This document shows, piece after piece, positions 1 to 5,301 of a stretch of 5,301 nucleotides of DNA. The number at the start of each line of letters is the position of its first letter. The first letter of the stretch is position 1. Origin of the DNA: Pseudomonadota bacterium (GTDB lineage: Bacteria; Pseudomonadota; Gammaproteobacteria; CAMYNG01). The notes beneath the pieces were generated by a model. It was not told the origin of the DNA, did no database searches, and saw only the letters and a program-made list of their open reading frames with translations. Both the position numbers and the translations under genes were made by a program. The stretch lies in the NCBI GenBank assembly GCA_020347585.1, contig CP070733.1, positions 2,452,732-2,458,032 of the forward strand, given 5' to 3'.

Positions 1-1
1 A

Positions 2-778
2 ATCAATGTCGCGGAATCAAGAGCCAAGAAGACTGTCGAATCCCCCATGATTGCGAAGGCGGTCCTTCAAGCGATAAACGATTTGTCACATTCGAAACGC
101 CCGGTCGAGTCATTCCAGCAAACCCTGGTGCTCGGCTACGGCAGCATAGGTGAGGCAATAGTTGGCGAATTAACGGCGATAAAAAAAATCAATGATCAAA
201 CGATCTGGATCCATGATGTCGATCCCTTGAGACTTGAGGCTGGCAAAGCGAGGGGGATCAACTGTTGGGGGGATCGCCGCAGCGAGAAGGCAGATCTCGT
301 CATTGGTTGTTCCGGTAACGTGTCTTTTATTCCTGAGGACGTTGGCTGGCTTGCTGACGGCGCCTTGATCGTCAGTGCAGGTTCCGGCTCTATCGAGGTA
401 TCACGAGATCTGTTCTTACAGGGTAAACACGGGGTGAAATTGCAACACAACGCTATCGGCAGTGACCTGATTCCGGTTAAGGACATGCATGCTGATCTCA
501 GGTTCAAAACTGATGATGTGCAATTCACGATCGCCAACGGCGGATTTCCAGTCAACTTCGATGGCAGAAAAACAGACCGCATTCCGCTGCGGGACATTCA
601 AGTGACCGCCGCGCTCATGGTAAATGGAGCGCTTCAGGCGGTCGAAACGGGCCACACTGGATTATTGGAAGTCGACGAAGTTTTTGAGAACTGGCTTATC
701 AAAACCATGTCCCGGCAGGGGGGGGAGACAGTACCCAAGCAACAATCAAAAAGACCACCGCTGTCACGAAATAAATAA
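2..778 (+). CDS. Divergent S-adenosylhomocysteine hydrolase-like NAD-binding protein (5' partial)
   Basis: The reading frame is open to the left edge, and homology begins before the first ATG (47), so that ATG is probably internal and the true start lies outside the window. The first visible codons give INVAESRAKK, which aligns with the SAHH segment INVNDSVTK that carries the catalytic Asn and Lys; both are kept here. The following Asp-Asn pair of SAHH reads Glu-Ser here. A Rossmann fold follows: GYGSIG (134-151) is the dinucleotide glycine loop, and HDVDP (212-226) has the acidic residues expected after strand 2 to hold NAD ribose. IGCSGN then matches the SAHH ATGN-type turn. The SAHH GHF motif is replaced by AGSGS, the GHPS motif is absent, and there is no KPDHYRY-type C-terminus. 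In SAHH the NAD cofactor drives reversible hydrolysis of S-adenosylhomocysteine. NAD binding is likely here, but that reaction is doubtful. The last 80 bp overlap the opposing gene. Confidence 0.8.
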   Translation: MNVAESRAKKTVESPMIAKAVLQAINDLSHSKRPVESFQQTLVLGYGSIGEAIVGELTAIKKINDQTIWIHDVDPLRLEAGKARGINCWGDRRSEKADLVIGCSGNVSFIPEDVGWLADGALIVSAGSGSIEVSRDLFLQGKHGVKLQHNAIGSDLIPVKDMHADLRFKTDDVQFTIANGGFPVNFDGRKTDRIPLRDIQVTAALMVNGALQAVETGHTGLLEVDEVFENWLIKTMSRQGGETVPKQQSKRPPLSRNK

Positions 779-1253
779 GAATTCCCTCCAAAAACATATC
801 GCGAAACTTCTTTACACGTGTCCGTAGACGACAATCGGGTGGATCTTTCTTTTCGTCGCACAAAAGATCCGCTATGTGAGCATCGCCCGAAAAGGACAAA
901 AACTTCTCGATTTCGTCAGATGTCGGTGGTGGGTCCTCATGCATCCACCTATAAATATTGTCTGCATTCTTATCCAATACCCGAATACAACGGTATTTGC
1001 GCAGCACATAGAAATACTCCACCGCGAATCCCGTTACCAGGAGAACAAAGCTACCCACTGCAAGCACCCATGCAATGGATTTCAATGTATCGAGGTTTTC
1101 ACCCACCGCTATCGCAGCGCCCCAGGCTGCAAACGTAAGCGTCAGGGCGCCGGTACGGATTGTCCAGATGCGATCGTCATATGTTTGAACAGCAATCTTC
1201 TTGCCATTCAGCTCATCAAGTAAGAGCTTTTGAGGTGGCGAAGGTTCAGACAT
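699..1253 (-). CDS. Hypothetical protein with about three transmembrane helices
   Basis: This is a 184-residue protein that I cannot assign to a family. Residues 1-33 are polar and end in YDDRIWTIRTG. Two hydrophobic segments follow at about 34-51 and 58-83. A charged middle part of about 70 residues (84-154) contains EDPPPTSDEIEKF and a Cys pair (C132, C141). A third hydrophobic segment lies at about 155-176, before a short SPPPAGTWF tail. The segment pattern and a strong ribosome binding site argue that this is a real gene and not a shadow; the plus-strand frames opposite it show no family signature. The start is chosen because AAGGAGGT sits 7 nt upstream of the ATG. The gene faces the SAHH-like gene and overlaps its 3' end by 80 bp, including the run of 8 G. 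The two-plus-one helix layout faintly recalls small membrane effectors of bacterial conflict systems, but no diagnostic motif was recognised, so the function is unknown. Confidence 0.78.
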   Translation of the reverse strand: MSEPSPPQKLLLDELNGKKIAVQTYDDRIWTIRTGALTLTFAAWGAAIAVGENLDTLKSIAWVLAVGSFVLLVTGFAVEYFYVLRKYRCIRVLDKNADNIYRWMHEDPPPTSDEIEKFLSFSGDAHIADLLCDEKKDPPDCRLRTRVKKFRDMFLEGILIYFVTAVVFLIVAWVLSPPPAGTWF

Positions 1254-1260
1254 AGCGGCG

Positions 1261-1268
1261 ACCTCCTT
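1261..1268 (-). promoter_or_regulatory. Near-consensus Shine-Dalgarno for the minus-strand membrane protein
   Basis: Read on the minus strand, the site is AAGGAGGT, followed by 7 nt and then ATG (1253-1251). This is an almost full complement to the 3' end of 16S rRNA at ideal spacing. It fixes the start of the membrane protein gene and suggests efficient translation. It is clearly stronger than the sites of the other genes in the window. Confidence 0.85.
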
Positions 1269-1396
1269 ACACAGGAATGCCTAGCACTACCAAGTTACTG
1301 TCATGAGTTACCGCGAGTTCGACGGCCAATGCACAGTTCCTTAATATTCTTGATAACAGGAGTCGCATTCACGATGCGCAGCGGCTGCAATCGCCT

Positions 1397-1414
1397 GGCC
1401 AACATGTGTTGGCC
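1397..1414. repeat. 18-bp inverted repeat (GGCCAACA-TG-TGTTGGCC)
   Basis: Two perfect 8-nt arms flank a 2-nt centre. As RNA it would form a 7-bp stem with the four-nucleotide loop AUGU. No T-run follows on either strand, so it does not look like an intrinsic terminator. It lies about 145 bp upstream of the minus-strand start and about 250 bp upstream of the tRNA. A binding site for a dimeric regulator is possible but unproven. Confidence 0.45.
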
Positions 1415-1611
1415 CTGAATAAATGGCTTTACTCATCTCCCCTCGGTTTCCCTACCGCATTCATGGTAATTCTCGTAAGTCTTGATCCTGCTGTCAACAA
1501 TGCCCATTCACATCGAAACGGCGCTCGTCCCTTACATCTATTATGGCGGCTAGGCCGGCGATCACAATATTGATGCTAGAATGCCATTACCGTGATCTCC
1601 CTGGGAACGTT

Positions 1612-1640
1612 TTCTCAACAGCAAACGGGCTTGGTATCAT
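1612..1640 (+). promoter_or_regulatory. Candidate sigma-70 promoter for tRNA-Gly
   Basis: TTCTCA (1612-1617; 4 of 6 matches to the -35 consensus) is separated by exactly 17 nt from TATCAT (1635-1640; 5 of 6 matches to the -10 consensus). The start would fall near 1647, giving a leader of about 18 nt before the mature tRNA 5' end, which is reasonable for RNase P processing. The call rests only on spacing and consensus match. Confidence 0.38.
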
Positions 1641-1664
1641 TTATTGAAAGGATAGAACCTTCGT

Positions 1665-1738
1665 GCGGGTGTAGTTCAATGGTAGAACATTAGCTTCCCA
1701 AGCTAAGAACGTGGGTTCGATTCCCATCACCCGCTCCA
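1665..1738 (+). tRNA. tRNA-Gly (anticodon CCC)
   Basis: This is a complete 74-nt cloverleaf. The acceptor stem is GCGGGTG with CACCCGC, followed by discriminator T and an encoded CCA. The D stem is GTTC/GAAC. The anticodon stem TTAGC/GCTAA encloses the loop TTCCCAA, giving anticodon CCC, which reads GGG codons. The T stem GTGGG/CCCAT, with one G-T pair, encloses TTCGATT. It closely resembles the E. coli glyU-type tRNA-Gly(CCC). No clear terminator follows, and the asmA-like start codon is 99 bp downstream, so read-through into the operon is possible. Confidence 0.97.
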
Positions 1739-1837
1739 ACTTTCCCTGCCACTTGTTGTCCTAATTGATTGCCCGACCCCGCCGCATGAACAAAATACAG
1801 GGACGAAACAGGGTACACCCCACAGGAGCTTGACCGA
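1739..1837 (+). other. Gap between tRNA-Gly and the AsmA-family gene, with its Shine-Dalgarno
   Basis: This gap must carry either the promoter of the AsmA-SRPBCC-mutY operon or read-through from the tRNA. I see no stem followed by a T-run that would terminate the tRNA transcript, and no strong promoter. A weak match, TTGCCC (1769-1774) with 16 nt to CAAAAT (1791-1796), is the best candidate. AGGAG at 1824-1828, 9 nt before the ATG at 1838, is a good ribosome binding site and supports that start. Confidence 0.5.
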
Positions 1838-4069
1838 ATGCACAAGGCGGTAAAATGGATAGGGATCGTCGCGGCCGCACTGGTGACCGTGCTAATCATT
1901 CTTGTCGTGTTGCTGCCGCTGCTGATCGACCCCAACCAGTACAAGACTCAAATCGAGCGCGAAGTAGAGCAACGCACCGGGCGGGCGCTGTCGATACCCG
2001 GTGATATCGAACTTTCAGTGTTTCCGTGGCTGGGTGTCGAACTCGGGGAACTGGCGCTCGGCAACGCGCCGGGATTTGGCGAAGAACCTTTTGCGCGTCT
2101 GACAGCGGCCGAGGTGCGCGTCAAACTGCTGCCGCTCCTCAGCCGCGAGGTTGAGGTCGACAAGATCGTGCTGCGCGGCGCACAGATCCGGCTGCAGCGC
2201 GCCGGCGATGGACGCACCAACTGGGACGACCTCACGCAGCCGCGCGAAGCACCACCCCCCGCCGTCGAGCCAGCACCGACGCCTGCACCGACACCGGAAC
2301 GCACCCCGGCCATTGCTGCGCTCGCCGTGGGTGGACTCGAAATCGTCGATGCCGGCGTTTACTGGGACGACCGCCAATCTGGACAACAGCTCCGCCTTGC
2401 GCCGATGAATCTGAGCGTCTCGGAGATCGTCGCGAACCAGCCTTTCGATGTCGCCGCCTCGGTTCATTTTGAAAGCAGCGCACCGGCCGCAAGCGGTGAC
2501 CTGGAGTTGAGTACGCAAGTTAATCTCGATCTCGAGCAGGGCGTCTACACACTCACGGAGCTGCGACTCGAACCGACGGTTGCCACTGATCTCCTGCCAA
2601 GCGGCAAGCTAGCCGCTGCGTTGGGCGTGCAGCAACTCGTCTATAACGGCGCAACAGAGGTGGCATCCGTGCGCGGCACCACGCTAAGCGCGCTGGGTCT
2701 CAGTGTCACCACCGAGCTGGAGGCGAAACAGCTGGCGAGCAACCCGGTCGTCAGTGGCACGCTCGAAGTCGCGCCATTCAACCCGCGCGAACTGTTCGAC
2801 ACACTGGCCATCGAGGCACCGGCGACGGCCGATGCCAAGGCACTCTCCCGCGCCCAACTCAAGACCAAGCTTACGGCCTCGCCCACCACGATGAACCTCG
2901 CCGGGCTCGCGTTGCGGCTCGATGACACGCAGGTCGCCGGAAAGGTCGGCATCAGCAACTTCACCAAACCGGCGTACCGCTTCGACCTGCAGGTAGACAC
3001 CTTAGATGCGGACCGCTACTTGCCGCCGGAATCGACACCATCCGCGTCGGAGTCGGCTCCATCCGCGCCGCCAGCAAGCACTGGGGGTACCCCCGCCGCA
3101 GGCGCACCACCGACGCCGGGCGCGGCGGCCGCCTCGGCTGCCGGCAGTGCCGACCTCGAACCGCTGCGCGCGCTGGATGCGGCCGGCACGCTGCACATCG
3201 CGGCGCTCAAGATCATGAACCTGCGCGCGGCGGACCTGCGTGCAACCCTTAACGCGAAAAACGGAACAATCCGGCTCCACCCGCTGACCGGCAAACTCTA
3301 CGACGGCGCCTACACCGGTGACATTCGCGTCGACGCGACCGGCAAGACGCTGCGCATGAGCGGCAACGAGACATTGAACGGTGTGCAGATTGGGCCGCTG
3401 CTCAAGGACTACATGGGTGAGGACAGGCTGTCGGGCAAGGCCAACGTTAGCGCCCAATTCAAAGCCTCGGGCACAGACCCCGATGCCGTGAAGCGGACGC
3501 TCGACGGTGTCGTGAAGGTTAAATTCATTGACGGCGCACTCAAGGGCGTCAATGTCGGCCACGAGGTGCGCCGCGCCAAGGCGCTGCTAAAGGGCGAGCC
3601 CAAGCCCAAGGATCCGGCCTATCTCGCAACGGATTTTTCCAGCTTCTCGGCGACGCTGCCGGTGCGCAACGGCGTTGCGACCAACGACGATCTGGACATC
3701 AAGATTCCAATTGCGCGGGTCTCGGGGGTCGGGTCCGTCAACCTAATTACCAATGCCATTGACTACAACGCCTATGTGAAAATCTCCCCGGCAGCTGTGG
3801 GACAAACCGGCCGCGAGTACGAGCAGGTCAAAGCACCGCCGATACCGATTCATATTGGCGGCACGTTGCTTGATCCCAAATATGATGTGGACCGCGACGG
3901 TTTTCTGAAAAACCTGGTCAAATGGCGCGGCGACGTGGAAAAGGCCAAGCTCAAGAGCAAGCTCACGGCCGAGGAAGATAAAGCCAAAGAAAAACTCAAA
4001 CAGGAAACCGAAGAAGAAAAAGACAAGCTCGAGAAAAAGCTGAAGGACAAACTCAAAAAGCTGTTCTGA
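1838..4069 (+). CDS. AsmA-family inner-membrane/periplasmic protein
   Basis: This is a 743-residue protein. Residues 8-30 form one hydrophobic helix anchoring it in the inner membrane, with the rest expected in the periplasm. The segment DPNQYKTQIEREVEQRTGR (31-49) and the following IPGDIELSVFPWLGVELGELALGNAPGF are typical AsmA N-terminal features. GDGRTNWDDL (123-132) is another family hallmark. A Pro/Ala/Thr linker (about 134-158) and a longer Ser/Pro/Ala/Gly linker (about 396-440) divide the protein into modules. Residues 441-690 form the AsmA C-terminal region, with NGTIRLHPLTGKLYDGAYTGDIRVDA and a later IHIGGTLLDPKYDVD end. The last 47 residues (697-743) are almost all Lys, Glu, Asp and Leu, probably a coiled coil or long charged helix. 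AsmA relatives such as TamB and YhdP are long grooved proteins linked to outer-membrane assembly and lipid transport. Length exceeds E. coli AsmA (about 617 residues), partly through the linkers and tail. The gene is first in a three-gene operon. Confidence 0.95.
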   Translation: MHKAVKWIGIVAAALVTVLIILVVLLPLLIDPNQYKTQIEREVEQRTGRALSIPGDIELSVFPWLGVELGELALGNAPGFGEEPFARLTAAEVRVKLLPLLSREVEVDKIVLRGAQIRLQRAGDGRTNWDDLTQPREAPPPAVEPAPTPAPTPERTPAIAALAVGGLEIVDAGVYWDDRQSGQQLRLAPMNLSVSEIVANQPFDVAASVHFESSAPAASGDLELSTQVNLDLEQGVYTLTELRLEPTVATDLLPSGKLAAALGVQQLVYNGATEVASVRGTTLSALGLSVTTELEAKQLASNPVVSGTLEVAPFNPRELFDTLAIEAPATADAKALSRAQLKTKLTASPTTMNLAGLALRLDDTQVAGKVGISNFTKPAYRFDLQVDTLDADRYLPPESTPSASESAPSAPPASTGGTPAAGAPPTPGAAAASAAGSADLEPLRALDAAGTLHIAALKIMNLRAADLRATLNAKNGTIRLHPLTGKLYDGAYTGDIRVDATGKTLRMSGNETLNGVQIGPLLKDYMGEDRLSGKANVSAQFKASGTDPDAVKRTLDGVVKVKFIDGALKGVNVGHEVRRAKALLKGEPKPKDPAYLATDFSSFSATLPVRNGVATNDDLDIKIPIARVSGVGSVNLITNAIDYNAYVKISPAAVGQTGREYEQVKAPPIPIHIGGTLLDPKYDVDRDGFLKNLVKWRGDVEKAKLKSKLTAEEDKAKEKLKQETEEEKDKLEKKLKDKLKKLF

Positions 4070-4076
4070 GCATACT

Positions 4077-4643
4077 ATGCGACGTGCCGCCACCGCTCTG
4101 GTACTGCTGTTTTTCGCGACGGCGATGGCGCAGGGCGGCGAGGTGGTCAAGTCGTCCGTGAAGCACCGGGCAGGACACTACCTAATACACATGACAATGC
4201 AAATCGCGGCACCCGCGGAGTTTGTCTACGACCACTTCACCGACTTCGACCGGCTGCAACGGGTCAACAACAATATCCTCGAGAGCGAGGTGCTCGAGTC
4301 CCGCGACGGTTACCATCGCCTGCGCGTCGTATCCGAGGGTTGCGCCATGCTGTTCTGCAAGCGCATGGTACAGACCCAGGAGGTGCGCGAGTTTCAGGAC
4401 GGCTACATTGTTGCCACTGTCGTTCCCGAGGGCAGTGACTTCAAGTCCGGTACACTGGTCTGGCACATTCGCCCCGACAGCGAGGCGGGCGACGGCATGA
4501 CACGGGTCGACTTCAACGCCGATCTAGAGCCCGATTTCTGGGTGCCGCCGGTGATCGGCCCATGGCTGGTCAAGCGTGCGTTCTATACCGAGAGCAAGGA
4601 AACACTTGCCGGGCTCGAACAGAGCGAGCCGGCGGCGCCATAA
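4077..4643 (+). CDS. Periplasmic SRPBCC (START-like/polyketide cyclase) family protein
   Basis: This is a 188-residue protein. Residues 1-18 are a Sec signal peptide: MRRAA, a hydrophobic core LVLLFFATA, and a likely cleavage after AMA. The mature part begins with a beta-strand carrying MQIAAPAEFVYDHFTDFDRL (41-60), the usual opening of a SRPBCC fold ("ia ap a e-V-y... D f"). It ends with a long helix (about 163-182), WLVKRAFYTESKETLAGLEQ, as in this helix-grip fold. These folds bind lipids or other hydrophobic ligands in a deep cavity; the ligand here is unknown. C89 and C94 could form a disulfide in the periplasm. The ATG is 7 bp after the preceding stop with no convincing Shine-Dalgarno, so translation is probably coupled to the AsmA-family gene. 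Placement beside AsmA suggests, but does not prove, a shared role in envelope lipid handling. Confidence 0.9.
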   Translation: MRRAATALVLLFFATAMAQGGEVVKSSVKHRAGHYLIHMTMQIAAPAEFVYDHFTDFDRLQRVNNNILESEVLESRDGYHRLRVVSEGCAMLFCKRMVQTQEVREFQDGYIVATVVPEGSDFKSGTLVWHIRPDSEAGDGMTRVDFNADLEPDFWVPPVIGPWLVKRAFYTESKETLAGLEQSEPAAP

Positions 4644-5301
4644 ATGCAAAGCGACAATGGGCAGCTCAGTCAGCAGCTACTGGCGTGGTTCGATGCGCAC
4701 GGGCGTCACGACTTGCCCTGGCAGCATCCGCGCACTCCATACCGGGTCTGGGTGTCGGAGATCATGTTGCAGCAGACCCAGGTGACCACCGTTATTCCCT
4801 ATTTCGAGCGCTTCATGGCGCGTTTTCCCAACGTCACCGCACTGGCCGATGCGTCCCTTGACGAAGTGCTGCATCAATGGACTGGTCTCGGGTACTACGC
4901 GCGCGCGCGCAACCTGCACAAGGCTGCAGGTGCGATGCGTGACCACCACGGCGGCGAGTTTCCCGTCGACTTCGAGCAGGTGCTCGCACTACCGGGTATC
5001 GGCCGCTCGACCGCTGGCGCCATCCTCGCCCAGTCCCACGACCAGCGCCATGCGATTCTCGACGGTAACGTCAAGCGCGTGCTGACTCGTCTTCATGCCA
5101 TCGACGGTTGGCCCGGACAGACCACGGTCGAGAAACAACTCTGGGTACTGGCCGAGCGCTACACGCCCGCGGCCCGCTGCGCTGACTACACCCAGGCGAT
5201 CATGGATCTCGGCGCGACGGTGTGCCGGCGCTCGCGCCCGGCCTGCGAGGCCTGTCCGGTGAGCGACGACTGCGTCGCCCGACGAGAGGGCCGTCAGGCG
5301 G
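4644..5301 (+). CDS. mutY: Adenine DNA glycosylase MutY (3' partial)
   Basis: The frame runs off the right edge after 219 codons. MutY removes adenine mispaired with 8-oxoguanine or guanine in the GO repair system. The visible part is the whole catalytic and iron-sulfur domain: LPWQ (24-27), WVSEIMLQQTQV with catalytic Glu39 (E. coli Glu37), WTGLGYYARARNLHKAA (79-95), the helix-hairpin-helix LPGIGRSTAGAI (116-127), and ILDGNVKRV with catalytic Asp140 (E. coli Asp138). The [4Fe-4S] ligands are C194, C201, C204 and C210 in the standard C-x6-C-x2-C-x5-C spacing. All key residues are present at a constant +2 offset from the E. coli protein, so the enzyme looks functional. The C-terminal NUDIX-like 8-oxoG recognition domain would lie beyond the window. 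The ATG directly follows the TAA of the previous gene and no good Shine-Dalgarno is seen, which implies translational coupling. Confidence 0.98.
   Translation, partial: MQSDNGQLSQQLLAWFDAHGRHDLPWQHPRTPYRVWVSEIMLQQTQVTTVIPYFERFMARFPNVTALADASLDEVLHQWTGLGYYARARNLHKAAGAMRDHHGGEFPVDFEQVLALPGIGRSTAGAILAQSHDQRHAILDGNVKRVLTRLHAIDGWPGQTTVEKQLWVLAERYTPAARCADYTQAIMDLGATVCRRSRPACEACPVSDDCVARREGRQA

Larger units (their letters stand above)
1254..1664. other. 411-bp intergenic region without a convincing gene
   Basis: This gap separates the divergently transcribed membrane protein gene (minus) and the tRNA-Gly (plus), so it should hold promoters for both. What can be seen is the ribosome binding site of the minus gene at its left end, an 18-bp inverted repeat at 1397-1414, and a candidate tRNA promoter near the right end. 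One plus frame stays open from 1307 to 1573 (88 codons and a stop), but it lacks a good start and resembles no family I know. I see no tRNA other than the one at 1665, no rRNA, no insertion-sequence ends and no tandem repeat. Sampled GC content is about 47%, lower than in the operon to the right. Confidence 0.7.

Noticed and set aside
818..1223. Plus-strand frames of 106 and 115 codons opposite the membrane protein gene
   Set aside because: They lack a ribosome binding site or recognisable family features and are Arg/His/Pro-rich, as expected for antisense shadows of the minus-strand gene.
1374..1418. 14-codon frame (MRSGCNRLANMCWP) with AGGAG 11 nt upstream
   Set aside because: The spacing is long, there is no clear promoter, and no regulated gene follows directly, so I did not call a leader peptide.
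1307..1573. 88-codon open plus-strand frame in the intergenic region
   Set aside because: It has no good start or ribosome binding site and no recognised motif, and this length is plausible by chance. A decayed gene cannot be excluded.
1665..1738. tRNA-Gly as an attachment site for an integrated element
   Set aside because: No second copy of the tRNA 3' end and no integrase are visible in the window, and the 3' side is a conserved core operon.
1769..1796. Possible promoter TTGCCC, 16 nt, CAAAAT before the AsmA-family gene
   Set aside because: Each element matches only 4 of 6 consensus bases. It is mentioned in the gap entry but too weak for its own feature.
1798..1813. Short direct repeat CAGGG...CAGGG upstream of the AsmA-family gene
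   Set aside because: Two 5-base copies 11 bp apart are expected by chance and have no known role.
1690..1944. 84-residue minus-strand open frame ending in GDGNRTHVLSLGS
   Set aside because: Its C-terminal part is the antisense of the tRNA-Gly and the rest is antisense to the start of the AsmA-family gene. This peptide type is a known spurious product of reading tRNA genes backwards.
3743..4150. Minus-strand frames rich in Phe and Leu or Ser opposite the end of the AsmA-family gene
   Set aside because: The apparent hydrophobicity is the antisense of Lys/Glu codons in the charged tail, so these are shadows and not membrane proteins.

Overview
The window reads as chromosomal DNA of a gammaproteobacterium. 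The MutY sequence at the right edge aligns closely with the gammaproteobacterial type, and asmA-like genes next to mutY are familiar in that class. The genus cannot be named from the sequence.

Left part (1-1253). This holds two convergent genes that overlap tail to tail by 80 bp. The plus-strand gene is cut by the left edge. It is a divergent S-adenosylhomocysteine hydrolase (SAHH)-like protein with a clear NAD-binding Rossmann domain but without several hallmark motifs of the true enzyme. The minus-strand gene encodes an unrecognised protein with about three membrane segments, started from a near-perfect Shine-Dalgarno sequence. An uninterrupted run of 8 G lies inside the overlap.

Middle part (1254-1837). 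A 411-bp stretch has no convincing gene but contains an 18-bp palindrome. It is followed by a complete tRNA-Gly with anticodon CCC and encoded CCA, then a 99-bp gap.

Right part (1838-5301). A tight plus-strand operon contains an AsmA-family inner-membrane/periplasmic protein, a periplasmic SRPBCC (START-like) protein 7 bp later, and mutY, whose ATG directly abuts the preceding stop. mutY is cut by the right edge. The first two products plausibly act on the envelope or its lipids; MutY repairs A:8-oxoG mispairs, and its presence probably reflects conserved gene order rather than shared function.

Base composition changes across the window. Hand-counted 60-base samples are about 42-52% GC at 301-360, 781-840, 961-1020 and 1441-1500, and about 57-68% at 2101-2160, 3361-3420 and 4741-4800. 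Together with the unusual gene content, this suggests that the segment left of the tRNA is accessory DNA beside a conserved core operon. No integrase, transposase, CRISPR array or recognised defence system is visible. The most unusual part is the left gene pair, and its context lies outside the window.
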